A DNA stretch of 64,000 bases from assembly GCA_002394605.1 (NCBI GenBank), contig DGUI01000003.1, forward strand, positions 1,874-65,873, read 5' to 3'. Of this stretch, positions 17,147 to 25,439 are shown piece by piece. A program made the translations under genes and the position numbers. A model generated the notes under the pieces. That model saw only the letters and a list, made by a program, of their open reading frames with translations, was not told where the DNA came from and ran no database searches. Each line of letters begins with the position of its first letter. Position 1 is the first letter of the stretch. Source of the stretch: Mageeibacillus sp. UBA4314. GTDB taxonomy: Bacteria; Bacillota; Clostridia; Saccharofermentanales; Saccharofermentanaceae.

Positions 17147-18945
17147 GCGAGATCAAAAGAAAAGAAGATTGCTGCGGCTGTAATGCATGCGGGGATGTAT
17201 GCCCCGCCGGCGCCATTTCTTTTGTGACTGATAAGGAGGGCTTTTGGTATCCTTCCGTGGACACTTCGAAATGCACCGGCTGCAACAGATGTGATGATGT
17301 CTGTCCCACCATCAGCAAGAGCAGGGCTTCCGCGGAGAACTATAAGGAACCTGTCTGTTATGTTGCAGAACATAAGAGTGTTGCAGTAGTATTCGCGAGC
17401 ACGTCAGGCGGCATGTTCTCTGCACTTGCAGATGCAATGTATAATCAGGACGGCTTTGTCGGCGGTGCCGTACATAATGAAGACTTCTCCGTATCTCACT
17501 TTATATCGAATGACAGAAATGACCTTGCAAGGCTTAGAAGATCCAAAGACCTTCAGAGCAATGCGGAAGGATACTACAAAAAGGTAAAGAACATATTAGA
17601 CAGCGGAAGCAAAGTACTCGCAGCCGGGCTCCCTTGTCAGACCGCAGCGCTCCTTAATTACCTTCAGAAGGAATATGAGAACCTGATCACGGTTGATCTT
17701 GTATGTGCCGGAGTCAATTCTCCCAAGGTGTGGAGAAGATATCTCGATCATATCGAGAAGAAGGCAGGTTCCGGGATCTTATATACCGAGAATAAATCCA
17801 AAGAATTCGGATGGCATAATCTTACCCAGAAGTTCGTGTTTGAGAACGGTGAGGAGTATTTCGATACGGTCAGGACAAGTTCGTTCATCAAGGGATATGT
17901 CGGTTCGCATCTGTATTTGAGACCTTCATGCTACGAGTGCAAGTTCAAGGGTTTCCCGAGAACTGCGGATATCACGATCGGTGATTTCTGGGGGATAGAG
18001 AATTACAGCAGCAAGTATAACTCTGATCTTGGAACATCTCTGGTGCTGATCAATTCAAAGAAGGGCGAAGAGTATTTTGATAAGATCAAAGCCCGCATAA
18101 ACTGCGAAGAAGTTCCGCTCGAATGGGCTCTTCCCGGCAATCCGTCTCTTGTCGAGCCGATGTCAGTATTGTCAGATAAGAGAGATGAGTTTTTCGATGA
18201 TCTCGATAAGATGGAATTTGACGGATTGGTTGATAAATACAGTCCTGAGGATAAGGGCAGGAGCGGGACAAGGAAGGCTCTCGGCATCTGGAAGCGGATC
18301 TTTATGATCACGCGCATGCGACCCAAGGCACTGCTTCAGACAATAAAGTACAGCGGTATCGGGAATCTTAATCACGGCAAGGGTATCATCTGTGGCACGA
18401 ACAGTCACATAAGGATCGATAAGTCAGCAAAGCTTGAGTTTGAAGGACTCATGATCTTAGGACGCAAGGAGGCTTTTCCAAAGAGCCGTGATGAGTCCAG
18501 GTTATTCATAGGGAAGAACGGAACACTTAAGGTATTAGGCGACATTGTCATTGATGCCGGAAATGACATCGAGATCTTTGGCGGCGCGGAACTTGTGATC
18601 CACGGCGGCAAGAACGGCTACAGCGATGCCAATACAGGCCTTACGGTCATATGCGGTCAGAAGATAGAACTGATGGCGGATGTCGGTATCGGAAGGAATG
18701 TTACGATACGCGATACAAACGGAGATCACTATATCAATACTGCAGGCTACAGACCATCCCGCCCCGTAACAATCGGCGAGAAAGCTTGGCTTTGCGGATC
18801 ATGCACTGTAATGCCCGGCGTTAAGATAGGTCGCGGAGCGATCGTCGGAGCGTGCTCGGTAGTCACTAGGTCAGTCCCTGATCATGCCATGGTATCAGGC
18901 AATCCTGCGCTGGTTGTGCAGGAGAATATCCTGTTCAAGATCTAG
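17143..18945 (+). CDS. F420-hydrogenase-beta-like Fe-S protein fused to hexapeptide acyltransferase
   Basis: 600 residues. The N-terminus has two ferredoxin-type Cys clusters (DCCGCNACGDVCP and KCTGCNRCDDVCP), for two 4Fe-4S centres. Residues ~80-400 match the coenzyme F420 hydrogenase/dehydrogenase beta-subunit family (SGGMFSALADAMY, GLPCQTAAL, YECKFKGFPRTADITIGDFWG), common in EPS loci beside pyruvyl transferases. Residues ~420-600 form a left-handed beta-helix acyltransferase of the maltose-O-acetyltransferase type (HYINTAGYRPSRPVTIGEKA, PGVKIGRGAIVGACSVVTRS, GNPA). Start ATG overlaps the previous stop (ATGA). The F420 family's reaction in EPS loci is not established; the C-terminal half probably acylates a sugar. 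The two halves are normally separate proteins. Confidence 0.87.
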   Translation: MSEIKRKEDCCGCNACGDVCPAGAISFVTDKEGFWYPSVDTSKCTGCNRCDDVCPTISKSRASAENYKEPVCYVAEHKSVAVVFASTSGGMFSALADAMYNQDGFVGGAVHNEDFSVSHFISNDRNDLARLRRSKDLQSNAEGYYKKVKNILDSGSKVLAAGLPCQTAALLNYLQKEYENLITVDLVCAGVNSPKVWRRYLDHIEKKAGSGILYTENKSKEFGWHNLTQKFVFENGEEYFDTVRTSSFIKGYVGSHLYLRPSCYECKFKGFPRTADITIGDFWGIENYSSKYNSDLGTSLVLINSKKGEEYFDKIKARINCEEVPLEWALPGNPSLVEPMSVLSDKRDEFFDDLDKMEFDGLVDKYSPEDKGRSGTRKALGIWKRIFMITRMRPKALLQTIKYSGIGNLNHGKGIICGTNSHIRIDKSAKLEFEGLMILGRKEAFPKSRDESRLFIGKNGTLKVLGDIVIDAGNDIEIFGGAELVIHGGKNGYSDANTGLTVICGQKIELMADVGIGRNVTIRDTNGDHYINTAGYRPSRPVTIGEKAWLCGSCTVMPGVKIGRGAIVGACSVVTRSVPDHAMVSGNPALVVQENILFKI

Positions 18946-18956
18946 GCGGTGGTTTT

Positions 18957-20102
18957 ATGAAGGTCCTTATCATCGGAGGTACGGGAATAATCGGAGGAGC
19001 CTTAACGGAGGCTTCAGTAAGTGCAGGTCATGATGTTGCCGTGCTGACCAGAAATGAGCCGGCAGGCAAGTGGAAAGATATCAATGCGGAATATATCCGG
19101 GGTGACTGGTATGACGATAAAACTGCAGCGGAAGTTGCAGGCAAAGGTTTTGATGTAATAGTCGATACGCTTATATTTAATGAAGATCAGATGGCAAGAT
19201 CCATGAGGATCGCAAATGGTCACTGCAGGCAGCTTATATATATATCAACTGATTCGGTATATGCGCATCCTGCCGTTGATCTCAGCGAGGATAAAGATAT
19301 CCTGATGGACGACATCAAATGGGAGTACGGGATAGGCAAGAGGAAGGCTGAATTATACCTTCAGGAGCATGGCGGTGAGTATGGCCTTGGATGGACCGTC
19401 ATAAGACCGACGATCACTTTCGGAGACACGAGGATACCGGCAGGTTTTACATCACGGAGAGGGACATACGATCTCATCAGCAGGATAGAGAACGGGAAGC
19501 CGGTATTAAGGTTTGATGATCATACGCGTCATGCAATCTGTCACGTTTCCGTTTTTGGAAGATCAGTTGCGGGACTGTTACTTAATGAGGCAGCGTACGG
19601 CAATTGCTATCACATCTCTGATGATGACAGTTATACGTATGATGAGATATTCGATGCCATCGGAGACATTACAGGCAGGAAGGCCGTATTTGCATATCTG
19701 GATGCAGAGGTTCTGAAGAAGTACAGACCTGATATCTATGAAGACATGATCTATGACAAGAACCCGGAATTCACACTGGACAATTCGAAAATAAAAAAGG
19801 TCTGTCCCAATATTGATCTGCATGCAGATCTTCAGGAAGTATTGCGCGGAACTATAACATATCTACGAGACAACCGCAAAGAAGATAATGAATACGATCT
19901 GCTCACGGATCTGCTGCTCATCCAAAATAAAGATGAGCTTATAAAGAAGGATTGTGATCCTCAGGTGATAGAATATATAGAAGGATTGACTGACGTGCAG
20001 ATCAGGGCAGCTGAACGATATGGTGCAGAGGCTGTGAAGAAGAAAAGGATCAGCAAGGTCAAGGATGCCTTAAGGCCTGTGAAGCGCTTGATCTTAAGGT
20101 AG
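18957..20102 (+). CDS. NAD-dependent epimerase/dehydratase family protein
   Basis: 381 residues. Extended short-chain dehydrogenase: N-terminal GGTGIIGGALTEA dinucleotide loop, IYISTDSVYAH with the active-site Ser/Thr region, and KWEYGIGKRKAELYL carrying the YxxxK catalytic pair (Y and K separated by three residues, here YGIGK). It probably changes a nucleotide sugar (epimerisation, dehydration or reduction) for EPS synthesis. The C-terminal ~100 residues are less conserved. Lies 11 bases after the fusion gene and 12 before the ACP gene. Confidence 0.85.
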   Translation: MKVLIIGGTGIIGGALTEASVSAGHDVAVLTRNEPAGKWKDINAEYIRGDWYDDKTAAEVAGKGFDVIVDTLIFNEDQMARSMRIANGHCRQLIYISTDSVYAHPAVDLSEDKDILMDDIKWEYGIGKRKAELYLQEHGGEYGLGWTVIRPTITFGDTRIPAGFTSRRGTYDLISRIENGKPVLRFDDHTRHAICHVSVFGRSVAGLLLNEAAYGNCYHISDDDSYTYDEIFDAIGDITGRKAVFAYLDAEVLKKYRPDIYEDMIYDKNPEFTLDNSKIKKVCPNIDLHADLQEVLRGTITYLRDNRKEDNEYDLLTDLLLIQNKDELIKKDCDPQVIEYIEGLTDVQIRAAERYGAEAVKKKRISKVKDALRPVKRLILR

Positions 20103-20114
20103 AACGGAGGAAAA

Positions 20115-20336
20115 ATGATATCAAAGGAACAATTCCTTACTGACCTCAAAGAGCTTCTTAATGCGACTGAGGATATAGAGATGGATACGGATCTGCTCGA
20201 GATCGACGGCTGGGATTCTTACAGTGCCGTCGCTTTCCTTGCGATGATCCATGAGAAATATAATATCGATGCGCAGCCATTTGTTGTCGCGGAAGCGATC
20301 TTCGTTGAGGATCTGTATAACATAGTAAAGACATGA
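20115..20336 (+). CDS. Acyl carrier protein, EPS-associated (copy 1)
   Basis: 73 residues, acidic helical carrier protein. Ser35 in the IDGWDSYSAVAF motif is the expected 4'-phosphopantetheine site. ACGGAGG nine bases before the ATG. Its last four bases overlap the start of the adenylating enzyme (ATGA), so the two are translationally coupled and the enzyme very likely loads this carrier. Not the fatty-acid ACP: length and the WDSY variant differ from the usual DSLD. Confidence 0.85.
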   Translation: MISKEQFLTDLKELLNATEDIEMDTDLLEIDGWDSYSAVAFLAMIHEKYNIDAQPFVVAEAIFVEDLYNIVKT

Positions 20337-21841
20337 TTCAAGCAGTCAGTGATTATCTGGATAAGACAAGGGAGAGATACCCGGACAAGTTGGCTTACGC
20401 AGACAACGCGCGTGAGGTCACATTTCAGCAACTCTATGATGAGGCGATCCATGTTGCTGATGCTCTTGTAAGCAGGGATCTTTTTAAGTCTCCGGTACTC
20501 CTTTATATGGACAAGAGCGTCTCGCTTATAAGCTGTTTTACAGGCGTTGCTTATTCCGGTAACCTCTATTCGCCGATAGATACAAAGATGCCTGTAGAAC
20601 GCATAAACAAGATAATCCAAACCCTCGATCCTGCGGCAGTTATCACGGACAGGGAACATATATCGGCAGCCCGCGGTCTTTTTGCAGAACGGGAGATCTT
20701 AGTATTCGAGGATCTCATGCAGAATAATGCAGATGAAGACAAGGTCAGGTGCGTGAGGAAGAGGATCATCGATACGGATATCCTCTACGTTTTGTTTACA
20801 TCCGGTTCTACCGGAACTCCCAAGGGAGTTACCATAAACCACAGGGCAGTGATCGACTTTACCGAGTGGATCTCGGATTGTTATCATTTCGACGAGACCA
20901 CGGTATTCGGCAATCAGGCGCAGCTTTATTTCGATCTGTCCATACAGGATGTGTATGGACCGCTGCGCAATGGATCAGCGACGATACTGATCCCTAACAG
21001 GCTTTATTCTTCCCCTGTGAGAGTCTGGAAAACGGTCATCGAACGCGGTGTCAATACTCTGGTGTGGATTCCTTCAATGCTGAGTCTTTTTGCGGATCTT
21101 GATGTATTGGAACATATGGAGAAAGCACCTCTTAGGACCGTATTGTTCTGCGGTGAAGTTATGCCTGTCAACAAGCTGAATTACTGGATCAGGAATTATC
21201 CTGATGCGGTCTATGCGAACCTCTACGGACCGACTGAATGTACGGAAGCATGTACTTATTACACGATAGACAGAGGGTTTGGCGACGATGAGTTGCTTCC
21301 GATCGGAAGGCCGTGTAACAACTGTGATGCAGTCCTCCTAGATGAGAATGGCAATGCCGTGACGGAGATCGGGATCACCGGCGAACTCTGCATCCGCGGA
21401 ACGTGTTTGAGCAGCGGTTATTACGGTGATCTGACGAGGACAAATGAAGTGTTTGTACAAAACCCTCTGAACAAAAATTACCCCGAGCTGATCTATAAGA
21501 CCGGTGACATAGTTAAGTATAATGATGACCATGAACTTGTCTATGTCTGCAGGAAAGATCATCAGGTAAAAGTCAGAGGATACAGGGTTGAATTAGGGGA
21601 GATAGAGTCGGCCGCCCTATCAGTAGACAGGGTCTTAAAAGCCTGCTGTCTGTTCGATAAGGAGAACGAGAAGATAATCCTTGTGTACACAGGTGACATT
21701 ACGAAGGAAGAGTTAGCATTGATGATGGCAGACCTTCTCCAGGATTACATGATGCCGGGTCAGTACATAAGGAGAGACAGTATCCCTCTTAACGACAATG
21801 GCAAGACAGACCGCACTGCGCTTGCTATTGAATATCTTTGA
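20333..21841 (+). CDS. AMP-forming adenylating enzyme, DltA-like (amino-acid:carrier-protein ligase)
   Basis: 502 residues of the ANL superfamily with standard motifs: LFTSGSTGTPKGVTINHR, YFDLSIQDVYG, YGPTE, ELCIRGTCLSSGYYGD, YKTGDIVKYNDD, KDHQVKVRGYRVELGEIE, and Lys in NDNGKTDR. The stretch LRTVLFCGEVMP resembles the FLFCGEVLP of D-alanine ligase DltA, so D-alanine or another small amino acid is the likely substrate (inference). It activates the acid as AMP ester and transfers it to the coupled ACP. Its end overlaps the convergent polymerase gene by 17 bases. Alternative: a free-standing NRPS adenylation domain. Confidence 0.88.
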   Translation: MIQAVSDYLDKTRERYPDKLAYADNAREVTFQQLYDEAIHVADALVSRDLFKSPVLLYMDKSVSLISCFTGVAYSGNLYSPIDTKMPVERINKIIQTLDPAAVITDREHISAARGLFAEREILVFEDLMQNNADEDKVRCVRKRIIDTDILYVLFTSGSTGTPKGVTINHRAVIDFTEWISDCYHFDETTVFGNQAQLYFDLSIQDVYGPLRNGSATILIPNRLYSSPVRVWKTVIERGVNTLVWIPSMLSLFADLDVLEHMEKAPLRTVLFCGEVMPVNKLNYWIRNYPDAVYANLYGPTECTEACTYYTIDRGFGDDELLPIGRPCNNCDAVLLDENGNAVTEIGITGELCIRGTCLSSGYYGDLTRTNEVFVQNPLNKNYPELIYKTGDIVKYNDDHELVYVCRKDHQVKVRGYRVELGEIESAALSVDRVLKACCLFDKENEKIILVYTGDITKEELALMMADLLQDYMMPGQYIRRDSIPLNDNGKTDRTALAIEYL

Positions 21842-23180
21842 TCTTATTTTCCCGTGGTATGAGAAGTCCCGTTACAAGCCAGAAGTTCATGGCTACATAC
21901 GTGATGCTGTTGTTGAACAATGCCTGAGCGATGTAAGCGGTGAACATTCCGAGAAGGATCCATGTGACTTCACGCTTTTCAGGTGAAGTTTCCCTTATGA
22001 CATTCCTGACGGCACCTGCACACGTATATGTCAGCAGTGCAAGATAATTGATCAGCGCGGGGATACCCTGGGTTACGAGGATCTGGATATATTCGCTGTG
22101 AGCCTTATCCTTCATGTAAATTCCTTCCGCTAAGTCAGGGGAGGCGGTAAAGACATGCTCGAAATTATCGAGACCAACACCGGTAAGCCAGTTCTTGGGC
22201 ACGCTCTCAAGTCCTGCTTTCCAGAGGTAGGTGCGCCTGGAACCCATCATCTCCGCATTGCCGTTTGCAACTTCCCAATATGATCTCTCTGACACTTCCC
22301 TGATGTAGTCAGTGAAGAAAAATGCGATCGCGAAAACTGCGCAAAATGCCCCAAGCAGGATGAGCGAACGCTTAACTGCCGACCGGATAACGGCCTTGTC
22401 CTTTGCCTTCCTGCACATGATGCAAAACGAGATCACATAGAATAACACAAGTGCTGCATATCCGACCCAGGCGAGCCTTGCACGGCTTCCAATCATTGTG
22501 TAGAACAGGAATGCCGCGATGAATGGCAGGATATATCTGAACACTTTGGAAGATGCGACCGAATCGAAGAAGATGTAAATGCCTGAGACACATGCGAGGA
22601 GCATTACGCACAGTCCGCCATAGTAGTTGCTGTTCTGTGTCAGGCCATATGCGGAACGGTCAGCCCGGTAGAGATAACTGTAAGCCAGTTCGATGTTGAA
22701 TGTCTGAAGGAATGCAAATACTCCCTCGAGAACTGCCACGGTAAGGAACCCGAAGAGTATGTTCCTCCTGTACTTATGATCATCGATGAGCGATCCTGCA
22801 AAGAACAGCCAGTAATACGCAAGAAAGTGAAGCGGGTGTTCACAGCGGTTGAAATCGCCTCCTGAGAATACTCCGGGGTTAAGTGAGAAGACCGCAGATA
22901 TGATCATGAAGAAGACCAGTGTAAGATAGAAGATGTCAGCTGCCCTGAGCTTCCTTTTATGATGGACCGATAAGACAAAGTATAAGAGCGTAAGAACTGT
23001 GCCTCCCACGCCGAACAGGGCGAGCATCATAGGTTCAAGACTTGATGGTATGACATTGCCTGTTACCCTGAACATTATCTCCGTGACAAGCTCCAGGACA
23101 GGCATGCCGATGATCAGCCCCATAACGGCTTTATAGAATACATCTTCCGAGACCATCCTGTTCAAAGTTACGCTGTTCAT
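21825..23180 (-). CDS. O-antigen ligase/polymerase (Wzy-like) membrane protein
   Basis: 451 residues with about 11-12 membrane helices. The large loop contains GSRRTYLWKAGLESVPKNW followed by GVGLDNFEHVF and HSEYIQILVTQGIPAL, the characteristic Wzy_C/O-antigen ligase signature. It probably joins EPS repeat units on the outer face of the membrane. Last gene of a three-gene minus-strand operon behind the priming transferase and a GT2. Start at 23180 overlaps the previous stop by four bases. Confidence 0.9.
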   Translation of the reverse strand: MNSVTLNRMVSEDVFYKAVMGLIIGMPVLELVTEIMFRVTGNVIPSSLEPMMLALFGVGGTVLTLLYFVLSVHHKRKLRAADIFYLTLVFFMIISAVFSLNPGVFSGGDFNRCEHPLHFLAYYWLFFAGSLIDDHKYRRNILFGFLTVAVLEGVFAFLQTFNIELAYSYLYRADRSAYGLTQNSNYYGGLCVMLLACVSGIYIFFDSVASSKVFRYILPFIAAFLFYTMIGSRARLAWVGYAALVLFYVISFCIMCRKAKDKAVIRSAVKRSLILLGAFCAVFAIAFFFTDYIREVSERSYWEVANGNAEMMGSRRTYLWKAGLESVPKNWLTGVGLDNFEHVFTASPDLAEGIYMKDKAHSEYIQILVTQGIPALINYLALLTYTCAGAVRNVIRETSPEKREVTWILLGMFTAYIAQALFNNSITYVAMNFWLVTGLLIPRENKIKDIQ

Positions 23181-23956
23181 CTGAAATGCCTGTGCTTAAG
23201 TAATCCGTTAAATGCATAACAGGTCTGATAGAAGATCCTGCTCCAAAAGCCTAGTCCGATATATTTATATGTGTTCATATTCATTGTTGATGCCTTGAAC
23301 TTGTTGCCGGTCTTTGCCCCTTTAGATATCCTGTATGTGATCAGTGGTTCGTCTATCCCGCAGGCGGTATGACCGTCTCTCAACATGGCAAGCCAGCATG
23401 CAAAATCCTCATGCATTTCGTTGGCAGCGGAACCGGACGGAGCATACTTCAGGTAGTCCTCCTTCTTCATCAGGACGGAGGAGTTTGAAATGATATTCTG
23501 CTTAAGAAGTATCTTGAACCCTACACGTTCCGGAACATGCATGATCCAGTCATACTCCTTGCCGTTCTCGCCGGAAAATGCAGAACCCGTATACACCAGA
23601 TCGCATCCCGCCGTATCGCGGAGTTTGAGCTGCTTCTCCAGCTTCTCAGGCTGCCAAGAGTCATCTGCATCTATAAAGGCGACCCACCCGCTCCCGGCAG
23701 ACTCAACACCCTTTGTCCTGGCCTTCAGGACTCCGCAGTTGCCGGGGTTTGTAATGATCCTTATCCTGTTATCCATCCTGCTCATATGACTGCAGATATC
23801 ATGCGTATTATCGTTAGATGCATCATCTACGATGATCAGTTCAATGTTCCCATATGTCTGCGCCAGGACAGAGGAAACGGAAGTCTCTATCGAGTTCTCA
23901 CCATTATAGACAGGAAGGATGACACTTATCAGTTCTTGTCCTGTATGATCACTCAT
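23177..23956 (-). CDS. Family 2 glycosyltransferase
   Basis: 259 residues. GT-A signatures: SVILPVYNGENSIETSVSSV, IIVDDASNDNT, NCGVLKARTKGVE and FIDADDSWQPEKLEKQL. Start at 23956 is chosen among three in-frame ATGs (23977, 23962, 23956) because GGAGG lies six bases before it; the ATG at 23962 abuts the ribosome-binding site. It overlaps the end of the priming glycosyltransferase gene by eight bases and the next gene by four. Adds a sugar of the EPS repeat; sugar unknown. Confidence 0.9.
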   Translation of the reverse strand: MSDHTGQELISVILPVYNGENSIETSVSSVLAQTYGNIELIIVDDASNDNTHDICSHMSRMDNRIRIITNPGNCGVLKARTKGVESAGSGWVAFIDADDSWQPEKLEKQLKLRDTAGCDLVYTGSAFSGENGKEYDWIMHVPERVGFKILLKQNIISNSSVLMKKEDYLKYAPSGSAANEMHEDFACWLAMLRDGHTACGIDEPLITYRISKGAKTGNKFKASTMNMNTYKYIGLGFWSRIFYQTCYAFNGLLKHRHFR

Positions 23957-25334
23957 CTTCATCCTCCGGGGTTCCAATAGGTTCCTTCACCAGGATCCTC
24001 TTGACCGTTGCAAGCAGGATCCTCAGATCTTCCGTAAAACCTGCATGCGAGATGTAGTACAGATCCATGCAGAGCTTGTCGTACGGATCAGAATCATAAC
24101 GTCCGTAGACCTGGGCATATCCCGTAAGACCTGCTCTCATCTGAAGCCTCAGATCGAATTCGGGGAGTTCCTTTGTATAGCGTTCGGCGATCTCGGGTCT
24201 CTCCGGTCTCGGACCTACGAGCGACATATCCCCCTTGATGATATTAACAAGCTGTGGCAGCTCATCTATCCTTACCTTCCTCATGAACCTGCCGAATCCT
24301 GTAACACGCGGGTCGTCCTTCCCGGTCGAGATTATGGCACCGGTATCCACTTCCGCATTGATCCTCATGCTCCTGAACTTGTAAATGTCGAAAACGCGTC
24401 CGTTCCTTGTCAGGCGCTTCTGCTTGTAGATCACGGGACCTCCGTCACTTATCTTGATCACCAGAGCCGATATGGCCATAACGGGTGACATGATGATGAG
24501 CGTGATGCCGGCCAGTACTATGTCGCTCATTCGCTTGAACAGCATGTATTCCGGTGTGGGGCTGTATCTCTCCACAAGCCCCATCGGGAGGTTATACATG
24601 TTGAACTGCTTGGAACTCATGAGAAGGATGTCGCCTATCTTCGGTTCGTTATAGCAGCTGATATCATGTTCCACACAATACTTGACTATGACATTGCGTT
24701 CGTGACTGTGAGTCTCCATTATGAATACAGCCTGAGCATCCTTGATCTTGCTGATGAGCCACTTGTTCTTCTCTTCATCTGTGGCTGATTCGATCTCATC
24801 TATGTCATATGCGCCGATGAGGTCAAAGCTGCGGTTGAACTGACTGTGTTTTGCTATCTCATTGAGATTGTGGATGCTGTCGTAGATGATAACGGCCTTC
24901 CTCTTCTTGAACGCCTTGAAATACCACCATGAGACGATCAGGGACCAGTTAAGCGATATGATGATCTGGATGAGCGCACAGATCACGAGCCTTAACATCT
25001 CAGGCATGTCTCTAAGGAGAGCGATAAGCAGGAAGAAGAATACCGCATCCGTAAGGGCGATCGCTATCAGTTGGCTGATGAACAGTTCCGAAGCGCTCGT
25101 CTGACTGATCTGAAAAGCATCATATATCCTGACGAAAACGCTGTACATGACAATGTATGCCGCTACGATGCCGTACGTACCTACCAGTCCGAAGGAACCA
25201 CCGTAGATCTGCTCAGAGTAATACGTAAGCCAGATATATGCGACGGGGAGACAAATCAGGATAATGTTCAGCAGCTTCGCTAAACGAACGGCGACATCAT
25301 GCCAAAACCTGGTATTCTTATTGATCTCTGACAT
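23949..25334 (-). CDS. Undecaprenyl-phosphate sugar-1-phosphate transferase (EPS priming enzyme)
   Basis: 461 residues, polyprenyl glycosylphosphotransferase family. N-terminal half has about four membrane helices and a cytosolic Rossmann-like part; a helix near residue 285 precedes the catalytic block with DGGPVIYKQKRL, FDIYKFRSMR, RKVRIDELPQLVNIIKGDMS and VGPRPERPE, all conserved in WbaP/EpsL/CpsE-type enzymes. It starts repeat-unit synthesis by moving a sugar-1-phosphate to undecaprenyl phosphate. First gene of its operon, preceded by a TG-extended -10 promoter and AAAGGGG. Divergent from the beta-helix surface protein. Confidence 0.95.
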   Translation of the reverse strand: MSEINKNTRFWHDVAVRLAKLLNIILICLPVAYIWLTYYSEQIYGGSFGLVGTYGIVAAYIVMYSVFVRIYDAFQISQTSASELFISQLIAIALTDAVFFFLLIALLRDMPEMLRLVICALIQIIISLNWSLIVSWWYFKAFKKRKAVIIYDSIHNLNEIAKHSQFNRSFDLIGAYDIDEIESATDEEKNKWLISKIKDAQAVFIMETHSHERNVIVKYCVEHDISCYNEPKIGDILLMSSKQFNMYNLPMGLVERYSPTPEYMLFKRMSDIVLAGITLIIMSPVMAISALVIKISDGGPVIYKQKRLTRNGRVFDIYKFRSMRINAEVDTGAIISTGKDDPRVTGFGRFMRKVRIDELPQLVNIIKGDMSLVGPRPERPEIAERYTKELPEFDLRLQMRAGLTGYAQVYGRYDSDPYDKLCMDLYYISHAGFTEDLRILLATVKRILVKEPIGTPEDEDE

Positions 25335-25367
25335 CGTTTTTGCTATCCCCTTTATGATCTGCGGATT

Positions 25368-25376
25368 ATTATAACA
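25368..25376 (-). promoter_or_regulatory. Extended -10 promoter of the priming transferase operon
   Basis: Reverse strand reads TGTTATAAT, a perfect TGN-TATAAT element, 33 bases before the ATG. It nearly abuts the divergent promoter at 25380-25408. Confidence 0.6.
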
Positions 25377-25379
25377 TGA

Positions 25380-25408
25380 TTGCCCATTATTGCGCGATAT
25401 TTTATAAT
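25380..25408 (+). promoter_or_regulatory. Promoter of the beta-helix surface protein
   Basis: TTGCCC at 25380-25385, 17-base spacer, TATAAT at 25403-25408, followed by an AT-rich leader and GGGAGG before the ATG at 25440. Confidence 0.7.
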
Positions 25409-25439
25409 ATATAAATATTAAGTAAACGGGAGGTTTACC

